Source of the DNA: Candidatus Peribacteraceae bacterium
GTDB taxonomy: Bacteria; Patescibacteriota; Gracilibacteria; Peribacterales; Peribacteraceae
Assembly (NCBI GenBank): GCA_028718905.1
Contig: JAQUKV010000015.1
Location: 1 to 34,497 of the forward strand
Direction: 5' to 3'
DNA: 34,497 nucleotides
The notes under the pieces: model-generated
What the model was told of the DNA's origin: nothing
Database searches by the model: none
What the model saw: the letters and a program-made list of their open reading frames with translations, nothing else
Shown: piece by piece, positions 1-7,644 of the stretch
Layout: every line of letters begins with the position of its first letter
Position numbering within the stretch: the first letter of the stretch is position 1
Program-made: the position numbers and the translations under genes

Positions 1-69
1 CAGACAGGCTGGATGACCAAGATCCACCCTTGGATCTCAAATGGGATTGACGCCTGACTCGCTTTAGCA

Positions 70-146
70 AGCCCCCTTTGGGGGCTCTCCTTCAGGCCAC
101 CGGCTCTGCCGGTGGTCAGCTGACCCAGGTTGGGGCCGCCTTTTTT
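70..146 (+). terminator. Hairpin array ending in T6, probable terminator region
   Basis: Three dyads follow each other. AGCCCCC/GGGGGCT (70-76/80-86) has a TTT loop. A 10-bp hairpin runs 95-104/108-117 with one G-U pair. GGTCAGCTGACC at 114-125 is a perfect palindrome. A run of six T lies at 141-146. The strongest hairpin is over 20 nt from the T-run, so this is not a textbook terminator. It could also be the 3' end of a structured RNA or of the gene that seems to end at 57. Confidence 0.4.
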
Positions 147-188
147 CATACACGTGCATTTTTCCCGCCCATTTTCCCTCACCCTACC

Positions 189-205
189 CTCTCCCAAAGG
201 GAGAG
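189..205. repeat. REP-like palindrome (CTCTCCC/GGGAGAG)
   Basis: A 7-bp perfect inverted repeat with an AAA loop sits in C-rich intergenic DNA. It resembles the hairpins at 28652-28720 in composition (CCCTC..GAGGG) and context, which suggests one family of short intergenic palindromes. Confidence 0.45.
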
Positions 206-269
206 GAGATAAGGAAAACATTTCACGATTATTCTTTTGCTCCTGAGCAGTGATCCTGGTGGATGCTTG

Positions 270-647
270 TTACATCTTTACGGTCATCCACAGAAACCAG
301 CGATCCATTTTTCGCTTGTCCCTGCCGTAGTTCACGGGAGCCGCATGAACCTTCACGGCGCGTTCATCCGTGTGTCTGCGCTTGAGGTAGGCGTGCAATC
401 CCAGTCCGAGCAGAAGCAAAATGCTCCCGAGGGCGATAGAGGCCGAGGTGCTGCGCTTCGTCTGCTCCGGCGCGCTCATGTGCTGCCGGATTTCGGCAGT
501 GGACATCTTTTCGATTGCAACATCGGTCAGCATGGATTCCTGACCGGTCAGGTTCGCACGGATCACTCCATGCACGTCACCGGCCGTGGAGACGAGGATC
601 GCAAGACCCGCCAGAATGAAGGAGGTGCGGAAGGTGCGGAGGATCAT
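270..647 (-). CDS. Small membrane protein, unknown function
   Basis: A 125-residue protein of no family I recognise. A hydrophobic segment at about residues 8-24 (FILAGLAILVSTAG) and a second near 73-85 (ASIALGSILLLLGLGLHAYL) bracket a polar loop rich in Glu, Ser and Thr. The C-terminus is short and basic. This predicts two membrane spans with about 45 polar residues between them. A perfect extended -10 (TGC-TATAAT) at 673-678 places the transcript start near 666. The in-frame ATGs at 704 and 671 would then be upstream of the RNA, so I take the ATG at 647. Confidence 0.55.
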   Translation of the reverse strand: MILRTFRTSFILAGLAILVSTAGDVHGVIRANLTGQESMLTDVAIEKMSTAEIRQHMSAPEQTKRSTSASIALGSILLLLGLGLHAYLKRRHTDERAVKVHAAPVNYGRDKRKMDRWFLWMTVKM

Positions 648-672
648 TGGGGTTATTGGTATTCTCTTCATT

Positions 673-678
673 ATTATA
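673..678 (-). promoter_or_regulatory. Extended -10 promoter for the small membrane protein
   Basis: TATAAT on the minus strand, preceded by TGC (extended -10). No clear -35 is seen, as is usual for extended -10 promoters. It decides the start codon of the gene at 270-647. Confidence 0.5.
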
Positions 679-774
679 GCATTTTCTGCATGTTTCTGCC
701 ACATGCCACTGGCGCTCTTTCGCGCTCTGCCATACCCTTTCCTCGCTCTTTCATGTTCCCGGCCTCATCGCCTG

Positions 775-810
775 CCCGTCCGAAGTCCGCCGCAGGCGGA
801 CGAAGGCGGG
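775..810. repeat. Intergenic palindrome, GTCCGCC/GGCGGAC core
   Basis: A 7-bp perfect stem (785-791/795-801) with a GCA loop and an outer CCCG/CGGG pair. It lies between the membrane protein and tRNA-Glu. A second hairpin, GGTTCTG/CAGAACC, follows at 817-841. Confidence 0.4.
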
Positions 811-862
811 TCTAACGGTTCTGAAGAAGGAGCACAGAACCTTCCATGATCTTTTCACTTTC

Positions 863-937
863 GGCCTCATCGTCTAACGGTTAGGACACAGGATTTTCAT
901 TCCTGTAATCGGGGTTCGATTCCCCGTGAGGCTGCCA
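863..937 (+). tRNA. tRNA-Glu (anticodon UUC)
   Basis: A full cloverleaf can be drawn. The acceptor stem is GGCCTCA/TGAGGCT (first pair G-U). The D-arm contains CTAACGGTTAG. The anticodon stem CAGGA/TCCTG carries the loop TTTTCAT, giving anticodon TTC (UUC), which reads Glu codons. The T-arm is CGGGG-TTCGATT-CCCCG. The discriminator is G934 and CCA is encoded at 935-937. Confidence 0.95.
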
Positions 938-987
938 GTTTGGGCAGGCGACCGTTCTGCCTATACGCTACAGATTTTGATAGTTAT

Positions 988-1010
988 CTCGGTTCGATTC
1001 CCCGGTGGAC
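988..1010 (+). pseudogene. Degenerate tRNA T-arm remnant / partial tRNA-Glu duplication
   Basis: GGTTCGATTCCCCG at 991-1004 repeats 14 bases of the tRNA-Glu T-arm (913-926) exactly. The flanking bases do not complete a T-stem, since two of five pairs fail. No acceptor or anticodon stem can be drawn for the preceding 60 nt, so it is not a second functional tRNA. A duplicated tRNA 3' segment is what integration into a tRNA gene can leave behind. Confidence 0.5.
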
Positions 1011-1047
1011 CTAAGGCGAATTTATTAATAGGCTTGAGTTTCGGTGT

Positions 1048-1075
1048 TTGACAACGGTATCCAATCTAATACACT
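1048..1075 (+). promoter_or_regulatory. Promoter TTGACA-N16-TACACT for the tautomerase
   Basis: Perfect -35 (1048-1053), 16-nt spacer, -10 TACACT (1070-1075). Transcription would start near 1082, about 19 nt before the tautomerase ATG. Confidence 0.55.
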
Positions 1076-1100
1076 TCTTATGTTTTTTCTACAGCTTCTT

Positions 1101-1295
1101 ATGCCAGTGATCACCATTGATATGCTTGAAGGGAAAACGCCCGAACAGAAGCGGGAATTGATTGAAAAAATTACCGATGTTGTATGTGGCATCGTTAAAT
1201 GCCAACGGGGAGTTGTGACCATTATCTTCCACGACATTTCCCACGATGATTGGGGGTCCGGTGGTGTACAGAAGAGTCAGATCTCGCCCAAATAG
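1101..1295 (+). CDS. 4-oxalocrotonate tautomerase family protein
   Basis: A 64-residue protein beginning Met-Pro. In this family Met is removed and Pro1 is the catalytic general base for keto-enol tautomerisation of 2-oxoacids. The start is set by that Pro, although in-frame ATGs exist upstream at 1044 and 1080. The family pattern of a beta strand, a helix (TPEQKRELIEKITDVVCGIV) and a second strand (VVTIIFHDISHDDWGSGG) is clear, and length is typical of the small 4-OT subunit, which works as a hexamer. The gene converges on an aldehyde dehydrogenase. Both enzyme types occur together in aromatic meta-cleavage pathways, but no ring-cleavage gene is seen here, so the substrate is open. Confidence 0.88.
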   Translation: MPVITIDMLEGKTPEQKRELIEKITDVVCGIVKCQRGVVTIIFHDISHDDWGSGGVQKSQISPK

Positions 1296-1309
1296 TTCTT
1301 ATCGAGTAA

Positions 1310-2764
1310 TTACTGCCCTGGATACCACTTCACAGAACGCACTTCCGTGAACGCGTGCAATGCTTCTTCCGGATTTCCGAGACGAAAGCCGTTGCCGCTC
1401 ACTCCGCTGCCTCCAAAAGGAACGTGCGCTTCAGATCCTCCAGTCGCTGCGTTTACATTCACCAAACCTACACGAACTCGCCTGATGAAATTCAGGACGG
1501 CACTCTGTCCTCTTGAATAAATCGATGCCGCGAGTCCGTATTCCTGTGCATTTATCACTGCAAGAGCCTCATCCAACGTATCGATGGGAATGATCTTCAG
1601 GACTGGGGCGAACAACTCCTCTCGTACAAGAGGAGATTCTTTGGGAAGAATGAGAATCGTTGGTTGGAAGAATTGACCGTCTGTCCCTTTGGGATGTGTC
1701 ACATGGCCGCCAAGGACAAGTTCGCCCCCCTGTGCGACGCTTTCTTGGATTCTGCTTTCAAGATCATGGCACCTCTCTCCTACAAGGGGGCCGAGATCCG
1801 CACCTGCGCTCGTGTCTCCTACGGAGAGAACTGCCATGATCGACTTTACCTTTTCAACGAAAACAGCCAGCACTTCTCTCTCTACGAGCACATTGCCGGT
1901 GGCAACGCATTTTTGTCCCGCAAACCCGATAGTGCCTTGCACGGCTTTCCCCGCTGCGGATGTGATATCGGCATCAGCAAGGACGACTTGAAAGTTATTG
2001 CCCCCACCTTCGAAAATGAATTTTCTGCCTTCTCGTTTTCGGGCGATGCCCTTCGCCGTAGCACTCGAACCCGTAAAAGAAACCATGTCGAGTCGCTTAT
2101 CGGAAACCAGCAAATCTGCAACCTCCATTCGCGTACCATGAAGCAGAGAGATCATCTGCTGGGGCAGACCCGCTTCCAACAGTATCTCGACGAGTTTTGT
2201 CGATGATATTGGTACGTGGGGCGAACATTTCATGATTACTGTATTCCTTCCCATGATCGCGGGTGCAAGGTGCTGGGCGGCAATGTACAGGGGGAAATTC
2301 CATGGTGTCACCACGCCTGTCACGCCAACGGGATAATGTGAAGAGAAGACAAGACAATCCTTGTCCTGTGAGGGGAGAACCTCTCCGACTGATTGGTACT
2401 TTTGGTACTGGATGGCTTTAAATGTCCGCATCGCTTTCTCGATTTCGGCATTCGCCTCTTTCGAAGATTTCCCAGTTTCGCGCGCTACGACTCGTGAGAG
2501 ATCGTCTCTTTCCCGCTGCAAAAGGTCCTGGATCCTAGAAAAAATTTCATCCATCCGCTCCATGGACAATCCTGCCCAGCCTTCTTTCTGATGGAAAATG
2601 ACAGCGGCCTCTATAGCGGCATGCACATCGTGTGGCGTCGCTTCGGCAACACGAGCCAATACCCGCCCAGACGTAGGATCTATCTTGTCGAACCGTGCAT
2701 CTGGAGCAGCATGCCCCCATGCGCCGTTGATGAAGTGCTCGACGTTGCGAAGAGTGGTATCCAT
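1310..2764 (-). CDS. NAD(P)-dependent aldehyde dehydrogenase
   Basis: A 484-residue member of the aldehyde dehydrogenase superfamily, oxidising an aldehyde to a carboxylate with NAD(P)+. Visible landmarks are TPWNFP near 153, the cofactor-binding Lys near 179 (MKCSPHVP), FTGS at 230-233, the general base Glu near 252 in FEGGGNN, and the nucleophile Cys near 286 in GFAGQKCVATG. PFGGSGVSGNG follows near the C-terminus. All catalytic residues are present. The GGNN variant after the base is also seen in ALDH7-type enzymes, but I would not assign a substrate. The gene starts 7 nt after the radical SAM gene ends, suggesting one transcript. An upstream in-frame ATG at 2788 would overlap that gene; I chose 2764 from the usual ALDH N-terminus. 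Confidence 0.9.
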   Translation of the reverse strand: MDTTLRNVEHFINGAWGHAAPDARFDKIDPTSGRVLARVAEATPHDVHAAIEAAVIFHQKEGWAGLSMERMDEIFSRIQDLLQRERDDLSRVVARETGKSSKEANAEIEKAMRTFKAIQYQKYQSVGEVLPSQDKDCLVFSSHYPVGVTGVVTPWNFPLYIAAQHLAPAIMGRNTVIMKCSPHVPISSTKLVEILLEAGLPQQMISLLHGTRMEVADLLVSDKRLDMVSFTGSSATAKGIARKREGRKFIFEGGGNNFQVVLADADITSAAGKAVQGTIGFAGQKCVATGNVLVEREVLAVFVEKVKSIMAVLSVGDTSAGADLGPLVGERCHDLESRIQESVAQGGELVLGGHVTHPKGTDGQFFQPTILILPKESPLVREELFAPVLKIIPIDTLDEALAVINAQEYGLAASIYSRGQSAVLNFIRRVRVGLVNVNAATGGSEAHVPFGGSGVSGNGFRLGNPEEALHAFTEVRSVKWYPGQ

Positions 2765-2771
2765 AGATCCG

Positions 2772-3764
2772 TTAGGTAGCTCTCGCATCCAAATGAAACG
2801 GTGGAACGGAGAGGGATCGAAGGAACTGCTTCGCCTTCTCCAGAATGTCCTCGATCTGCTGATCTGAGGATTCATTGGAAATTTTGCCGATGGTTTGATG
2901 CAGGCATGGGTTAACCTCACCGGTGTAGATGATGCGAGGGTAACGGATTCCCTCCCCGCATTGTTCCATGCGGAATTTGTCGCAACATCCGCCGCCGTAG
3001 ATCATGTCGAGGACATGCACTCGCGTCCGATCGACAATGAACTGCTCGTAGCCGTAATTCACGCCGGTTCCTTCGCCGGTAGTGACATGTTCCGCACCAT
3101 GCCTGAGCAACATCTCCGCAACCGCCTTCTGCGAGAATGGCTTCTGCTCGGTGTCATGGATGCCGAGCAGCTTCACGGTGAGATCCCTCTCGCCGGAGTA
3201 ATCGAGGATTCTCTTGATTCTCGCCCAGTCGGCTTCCGAAGAAACCACCGTGTTCAATTTCACAGGCACCTTGGCATCTACGAGCTGAGAGAGGCCCCTC
3301 AGGACGGAGGCCAGAAAATTCCTTCTTGTGATGTTCCTGTATTCCGCGTCGTCGAGCGTGTTCACGCTCACATGGACTTCATGATTGGGAATGTCTTTCC
3401 ATTGCTCGGCGGCTCCCGTTTGCTCGATTGCGACGCCGTTCGTTGTTACGTAGCTGTGGAATCCCTGCGCTGCAATTTCTCGTTCAAGGCGAAAGAGATC
3501 GGTGTAAAGTAGTGGCTCGCCTCCTGAGTAATTCACATTTGTGAAGCCTCGCCTCTTCCCAATCCTTGCGACTCGGATAAACGTCTCTGCTGATAGCTCT
3601 GGAGTCGAATGTGCATGGTCAATCCCTTCCTGATAACACCAGCCGCATGCAAGCTGGCATTGCTTGTTCACGATCAAGCGCAGAGTCGAACACGCATTTC
3701 CAACAGTACTTTCTATCAGTTTCCCTTCTTTGCCGGTCAGATCGAGGATTTTACTGTATTCCAT
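2772..3764 (-). CDS. Radical SAM protein, MoaA-like
   Basis: A 330-residue radical SAM enzyme. The [4Fe-4S]/SAM motif CX3CX2C lies at Cys36, Cys40 and Cys43 (CQLACGWC). The SAM-binding GGEP follows near 80 in NYSGGEPLL, and TTNG near 107. A second group of cysteines near the C-terminus (GGCCDKF..EQC...NPCLH) recalls the auxiliary cluster of MoaA and related proteins. It lacks the rest of a molybdenum cofactor operon, so MoaA function is unlikely. Another possibility is modification of a small molecule or peptide. It heads the pair with the aldehyde dehydrogenase and has a good promoter 25 nt upstream of its ATG. Confidence 0.82.
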   Translation of the reverse strand: MEYSKILDLTGKEGKLIESTVGNACSTLRLIVNKQCQLACGWCYQEGIDHAHSTPELSAETFIRVARIGKRRGFTNVNYSGGEPLLYTDLFRLEREIAAQGFHSYVTTNGVAIEQTGAAEQWKDIPNHEVHVSVNTLDDAEYRNITRRNFLASVLRGLSQLVDAKVPVKLNTVVSSEADWARIKRILDYSGERDLTVKLLGIHDTEQKPFSQKAVAEMLLRHGAEHVTTGEGTGVNYGYEQFIVDRTRVHVLDMIYGGGCCDKFRMEQCGEGIRYPRIIYTGEVNPCLHQTIGKISNESSDQQIEDILEKAKQFLRSLSVPPFHLDARAT

Positions 3765-3788
3765 GGGCAGGCTTAAGTGAGAAAGTTT

Positions 3789-3816
3789 ACTATACTTTAT
3801 TATCAGTGTGTTGCAA
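3789..3816 (-). promoter_or_regulatory. Promoter TTGCAA-N16-TATAGT for the radical SAM/ALDH pair
   Basis: Minus-strand -35 TTGCAA (3811-3816), 16-nt spacer, -10 TATAGT (3789-3794). The predicted start of the RNA is about 18 nt upstream of the radical SAM ATG. Confidence 0.55.
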
Positions 3817-4133
3817 CAATCGTCTTTGTGGGATAAGCGGACTATTCCTTTGTATTAGCGGTTAAATCGGTTCTATTTACATGCAGAACGCCGGAGGCAA
3901 ATCGCCGCGTTGCTCTGAATAGAAACCTTATTAATTCGGCAATAAATTCGATTCTCTGTTGGATTCAATCCATGTCTGTGGTGCCCTGCCACGAAGTACG
4001 CTTTGCTTCGCTCAGCGACTTCATGGCAAGCCAAAAAGCATTATTGCGGGGAAAGGTGCAGTGAAGCATATGTTGAGAGCGACTTTGCGTTGAGAGATGT
4101 TGTCGGATGGTTCTTTGCAGACACTTGATCAGA
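3817..4133. other. Non-coding stretch with one long hairpin
   Basis: No supported gene. It is AT-richer than its surroundings up to about 3970. An imperfect hairpin lies at 3987-4028 (TGCCA/TGGCA, then GAAGT/ACTTC, then CGC/GCG). Its loop side carries CTTCGCTCAG, a fragment resembling the dispersed repeat found elsewhere in the window. It may be a decayed repeat copy. Confidence 0.4.
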
Positions 4134-4139
4134 TATACT
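4134..4139 (+). promoter_or_regulatory. -10 element TATACT before the GIY-YIG gene
   Basis: TATACT ends 9 nt before the ATG at 4149, the same spacing seen at other apparently leaderless genes here. The -35 is weak. Confidence 0.4.
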
Positions 4140-4148
4140 TCCATACCG

Positions 4149-4427
4149 ATGCTCTATTACTTCTATTTGGCCCGTTGCTGCGACGAATCGTTGTATGCTG
4201 GTTTTTGTATGGATCTGAAGGAGCGTGAGAAGCGGCACAACGAAGGCAAAGGGGCCAAGTACACGCGTTCGCATTTTCCAATCAAGATCGTTCATCATGA
4301 AACGTACGAAACACGGAGCGCAGCACTCAGGCGCGAGGCACAGGTGAAGACGTGGACGAAAGCGGCGAAAGAAAAACTGGTTCGTGGCCGCTCTCACTCC
4401 ACCCACAAAAGCAAACTTTTCAAATAG
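4149..4427 (+). CDS. GIY-YIG nuclease domain protein (UPF0213/YhbQ type)
   Basis: A 92-residue single-domain protein of the GIY-YIG fold. The N-terminus reads YYFYLARCCDESLYAGFCMD, the usual place of the GIY and YIG strands (here YFY and YAG). It is followed by the family's Arg/His/Asn helix (EREKRHNEGKGAKYTR) and the conserved RSAALRREAQVK segment. Length matches the short YhbQ/UPF0213 group, thought to be DNA structure-linked nucleases with no firmly known bacterial role. The start at 4149 puts the first strand at the N-terminus and fits the -10 at 4134. Its 3' end overlaps the convergent rlmI gene by 34 nt. Confidence 0.85.
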   Translation: MLYYFYLARCCDESLYAGFCMDLKEREKRHNEGKGAKYTRSHFPIKIVHHETYETRSAALRREAQVKTWTKAAKEKLVRGRSHSTHKSKLFK

Positions 4428-5572
4428 TCTCCTTCGGGATGGTACAGATTGACGGGGTGATCCATGGCCTGCCGGTGGCGGCTCAAGATCTTCACCGCTC
4501 TCTTCGCCTGACGCGCAGCGTGGAAAACGATCGTCTGAAAGAGCTCCGGATTCACCTGATAGCTGCAGGAGCATGTGAGCAGAAGTCCGCCGGGCGGCAG
4601 TGTCTGCAGCGCCATGCGGTTTAAGTCGGTGTAGGCCTTTTTTGCCGGTTCCAGGTCTGCGCTGCGTTTGGCGAAGGCGGGAGGATCCAAGATGACAAAA
4701 TCGTAGCGGTGCGGCAGGGACGTGCGGCGCAGAAAGGCGAACACATCTTCACTGAAGATCTGCAGCCTGTCGGCGGGGAGACCGTTTATAGCGGCATGCT
4801 CCCGCGCGCGTGCGAGTGCCGCGCTGTCGTAATCCACCGCGTCCGATGCGCGCGCGCCTCCCGCCAGCGCATTCACCGAGAATCCTCCCACGTAGCTGCA
4901 GCAGTCCAATACCGTGCGCCCACTGGCCGTCTGGCGCACAAGAGAGCGCATCTCGCGCTGGTCTAAGAAGAGACCGGTCTTCTGGCTGCCTTCGAGCGTG
5001 ATCAGATATTGGAGTCCGCGTTCCTTCACTGCAATGGCGTCATCGGTTTTGCCGTGCACCCAGTCTTCTTTCTCCTCCAGTCCTTCTTTCTTGCGTGCGG
5101 GCCCCGTGGATTTTTCAAAGATCGCACGCGGCCTGATGATATCCATCAATTGTTCAATGACCCAGTCGCGCATCCGGTCGAAGCCAAGTGTCGTCAGCTG
5201 GATCACGAGAACATCGCCGTACTGATCCACAATCAGGCCGGGCAGCGCATCACCTTCGGCATTGATCAGGCGGAAGCAGGTGGTTTCTTCCTGTGCAAAG
5301 AGCGTCGTGCGCAGCCGCACAGCCTGTTCCATGAGTGTGCGGACATGTGCGAGGGGATCGCCTTTTTCGAATGCGATGGCTCGGCCGCAGATGTAGGCCT
5401 TCTGGTTCCAGTGGGCGTAGCAGAGAAAGTCCCCCCTGCTGTTTTTCACTTCCACAATGTCGCCGTCCTGCGCCTGTGGCAGACGGTCGACGGCACTGCG
5501 GAAGATCGCGTGGTGGTGATTACGCAGGTGCACCTCGGCGTCGGGCTTGAGGGTGAGGAGGGGGTATTTCAT
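4394..5572 (-). CDS. rlmI: 23S rRNA (cytosine-C5)-methyltransferase, RlmI family
   Basis: A 392-residue class I SAM-dependent methyltransferase of the RlmI/RlmK group. RlmI makes m5C1962 in 23S rRNA. The N-terminal ~75 residues look like the PUA RNA-binding domain. An EEHUB-like linker follows (CFRLINAEGDALPGLIVDQYGDVLVIQ). Then come GLFLDQREMR, SAM motif I (VLDCCSYVGGFSVNAL), motif II Asp (VDYDSAAL), motif IV ILDPPAF, and TCSCS with the likely catalytic Cys. Length is normal for the family. The ATG lies 7 nt after a TACAAT box, so the mRNA is probably leaderless. RlmI versus a neighbouring paralogue rests on family resemblance only. Confidence 0.88.
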   Translation of the reverse strand: MKYPLLTLKPDAEVHLRNHHHAIFRSAVDRLPQAQDGDIVEVKNSRGDFLCYAHWNQKAYICGRAIAFEKGDPLAHVRTLMEQAVRLRTTLFAQEETTCFRLINAEGDALPGLIVDQYGDVLVIQLTTLGFDRMRDWVIEQLMDIIRPRAIFEKSTGPARKKEGLEEKEDWVHGKTDDAIAVKERGLQYLITLEGSQKTGLFLDQREMRSLVRQTASGRTVLDCCSYVGGFSVNALAGGARASDAVDYDSAALARAREHAAINGLPADRLQIFSEDVFAFLRRTSLPHRYDFVILDPPAFAKRSADLEPAKKAYTDLNRMALQTLPPGGLLLTCSCSYQVNPELFQTIVFHAARQAKRAVKILSRHRQAMDHPVNLYHPEGDYLKSLLLWVE

Positions 5573-5579
5573 CGATTAG

Positions 5580-5585
5580 ATTGTA
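5580..5585 (-). promoter_or_regulatory. -10 element TACAAT before rlmI
   Basis: Minus-strand TACAAT ends 7 nt before the rlmI ATG. The -35 region is poor. Confidence 0.42.
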
Positions 5586-5616
5586 CTTCATTTCTCTTCT
5601 CTCTTTGCTTCTTTCC

Positions 5617-5649
5617 TTTCTTTCTTTGTCTACCGCACAAAGAAAGAAA
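5617..5649. terminator. 12-bp AT-rich hairpin upstream of rlmI
   Basis: TTTCTTTCTTTG (5617-5628) pairs perfectly with CAAAGAAAGAAA (5638-5649) over a 9-nt loop. It sits between the end of the TPR/membrane gene and rlmI. It could be a bidirectional terminator or a repeat; no U-run is separate from the stem. Confidence 0.35.
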
Positions 5650-5848
5650 CAAAGAAAATCCACCACCGCCAACTCCCCTCAACCCGGCCCCGTGCCTTCT
5701 CGTCGGATCCTCCAAGGCTTCGGATCCGCCTCGTCGGCGCGCATTGCTCTCATGCAATGCGGGTCCTTCCCCTTCACCCCCAGTGGCGGCGGCCCTCCAT
5801 TTTTTGTTTCTGTGAGACGTGCCGCCGGCACGTCTTTACTGTTTTTGA
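5650..5848. other. Intergenic region with two further hairpins
   Basis: No gene is supported. GCATTGC/GCAATGC forms a hairpin near 5742-5761. AGACGTGCC/GGCACGTCT (5815-5823/5827-5835) is a perfect 9-bp stem 14 nt beyond the stop of the TPR/membrane gene and may end its transcript. On the minus strand it is followed by A-rich, not U-rich, sequence, so a standard intrinsic terminator is not clear. Confidence 0.35.
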
Positions 5849-7570
5849 TTATGGTTTCGAGAGTTCCAATCCGAGGCTGCGGTGGAGCTCGGCCTCGTCC
5901 ATTTTTCCGTTCTTCGCCAGCACGGGGGAGATGGCGCGATGGGCTTCGAGGGAATTGGGATTCCAGGCAAGTGCAGAGCGGAAGGCCTGCTCCGCTCCGG
6001 CGAGGTCGCCCTTTTGGGCGAGAATCCGTCCGATGCCGACGAGCGCGGGAACATCCGAAGCATCCAGCTGCACTGCCGTGCGGTAGTTTGCCAGCGCCGA
6101 GTCGGTGTTTCCGGTCTGCTCCTCAATCGAGGCGATCGAGAACCACGCGTCGGCGTTGCCTGCATCCATCTGTTTCACGATGTTGAATTGCGTCAGGGCA
6201 TCCGTCACCTGACCGGCGGAGGCGTAAACGTTTCCGGCCATGAGGTGCAGTCGCGGATCGTCGCCCAGTTTCAGTCCTTCTTTCAGGATCGCGAACGCCT
6301 GCTCCGGCTGATCCGCATCGAGCTTGATCTGTGCGAGTGCAAGATGCGCGGCGACGGAACGCGGAGTGATATTGAGCGCATGGGTGAAGAGCGCATCCGC
6401 CGCATCCCAGTATTTCGTCTGCTTGATCGAGATCAGGCACAGAAGTGCGATCAAAAAGCCGCTCGTTCCCGCAATCACGGGCTTGGGGAGCCTCCATCGT
6501 TCACCGATTTCCTTCAGGAGCAGCGTGAGCAGAAGCAGCAGTCCCAGACTTGGCAGATAGATGTAGCGGTCCGAGGCGAGAAAGACGGTTCCGGCCTTGC
6601 GGAAGGTCAGGAAGGCGGGGGAGAGGAGGATGCAGGTGAGGAGAAGGGCGTAGGACGTAGGGCGTAGGGATTTTTTTCTGAGGAAAAAGAAGGTGAGGAA
6701 AGCGAAGAAAGCAAAGAAAGCGAGGAGGGGGAGGAAGATGGCGGGGTTGGCAAGAGCAACCGGGTCCGTCACTTCGTACAGCGGACTCAGGTTCTGCGGC
6801 CAGAGGAATTTTCCAAGAAGGAAGAAGGTGCTTCGCGGAATCAGCAGGATGGTTTCAAACAGGTGCGACGTCTGTACAATCCGTTCTTTGCCGAAGAGGG
6901 CAACGATGATGAAGAGGGCGGATAGCAGCAGGAACGGGAGAAGTGTGAGGAACATTCTCTTATTCCACTTTTTCCCCTGCACAGTGAGCAATAGAGGGAA
7001 GACAAGCGGGAGCGGAGCGACCGAGACTTTTGCGAGGAGCGCGCAGAGGAACAGCGCGAGGCTGAGGACCGTTGCCCGCCCCGTTTGCCGCAGGAACGCG
7101 AGTGTCGCCGCGAACGCGAAGAACGTGGAGAGCAGATCTTTGCGCGCGGTGATCCAGACAACCGCTTCCGCATTGATCGGATGCACGGCGAAGAGTGCCG
7201 CGGCGAACAGCGAAGCACGCGGAGCGCCGGTGATTTTTTTCAAAATGAGAAACAGCAGAGCGGCGTTGAACCCGTGCAGCAGCACATTCACAAGGTGGTA
7301 ACTCCACGGATGCAATCCGGAGATCAGATAGTTCAGCTGAAAGCTTACGAGCGTCGCCGGAATGTAGAGCTCGGGGTCGAACGTCGTGAAGGCGGTATGA
7401 ATGTGATCCCATGTCGGCCCGCGCGTCGCCAGATTCCGCACCACCACGAAGAGGTCATCGATGGGGGCGTAGCCCTGCAGGAGTGACGGGCCGAAGGCGC
7501 AGAAGGGCACGACGATCAGCAGAGCGACGGCCCCGCTGTGCCACCATGCGGTACGATTGTTCATGAACAT
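5849..7570 (-). CDS. TMTC-like polytopic membrane protein with C-terminal TPR repeats
   Basis: A 573-residue protein. About 10-11 hydrophobic spans fill residues 1-385. They include HPINAEAVVWITARKDLLSTFF and, near 340-355, RYIYLPSLGLLLLL. These resemble the membrane half of TMTC proteins and the PMT/GT-C glycosyltransferase fold. From about 395 to the end run tetratricopeptide repeats (APLAL-type A/G positions such as AHLALAQIKLDADQPEQAF, DAWFSIASIEEQTGNTDSAL). In eukaryotes TMTCs are O-mannosyltransferases; in bacteria the role is unproven, with glycan transfer at the membrane a reasonable guess. A TATACT box at 7577-7582 rules out the upstream ATG at 7624 and points to the ATG at 7570; the ATG at 7564 is an alternative. 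Confidence 0.78.
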   Translation of the reverse strand: MFMNNRTAWWHSGAVALLIVVPFCAFGPSLLQGYAPIDDLFVVVRNLATRGPTWDHIHTAFTTFDPELYIPATLVSFQLNYLISGLHPWSYHLVNVLLHGFNAALLFLILKKITGAPRASLFAAALFAVHPINAEAVVWITARKDLLSTFFAFAATLAFLRQTGRATVLSLALFLCALLAKVSVAPLPLVFPLLLTVQGKKWNKRMFLTLLPFLLLSALFIIVALFGKERIVQTSHLFETILLIPRSTFFLLGKFLWPQNLSPLYEVTDPVALANPAIFLPLLAFFAFFAFLTFFFLRKKSLRPTSYALLLTCILLSPAFLTFRKAGTVFLASDRYIYLPSLGLLLLLTLLLKEIGERWRLPKPVIAGTSGFLIALLCLISIKQTKYWDAADALFTHALNITPRSVAAHLALAQIKLDADQPEQAFAILKEGLKLGDDPRLHLMAGNVYASAGQVTDALTQFNIVKQMDAGNADAWFSIASIEEQTGNTDSALANYRTAVQLDASDVPALVGIGRILAQKGDLAGAEQAFRSALAWNPNSLEAHRAISPVLAKNGKMDEAELHRSLGLELSKP

Positions 7571-7576
7571 GACGTC

Positions 7577-7582
7577 AGTATA
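7577..7582 (-). promoter_or_regulatory. -10 element TATACT for the TMTC-like gene
   Basis: Minus-strand TATACT ends 6 nt before the ATG at 7570. No convincing -35 is seen. Confidence 0.38.
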
Positions 7583-7644
7583 TCTGCAAAACGCGTGCCA
7601 CACTTCTTGTGTTCCGTATGACACGCGTCTGCCATGACGACAGA

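Larger units (their letters stand above)
1..230. other. Left-edge non-coding region
   Basis: No complete gene is visible. Reading from base 1 in frame 1 stays open to a TGA at 55-57 and could be the last 18 codons of a plus-strand gene cut by the window edge. The frame starting at base 3 is also open for a similar length, so this is not a firm call. The rest holds hairpins (listed separately) and a pyrimidine-rich stretch from about 150 to 195. Confidence 0.4.

Noticed and set aside
938..1010. Possible second tRNA after tRNA-Glu
   Set aside because: Only the T-loop segment fits; no acceptor stem, D-arm or anticodon stem can be paired.
2765..2920. Longer N-terminus of the aldehyde dehydrogenase
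   Set aside because: These codons overlap the end of the radical SAM gene in another frame and show no ALDH similarity.
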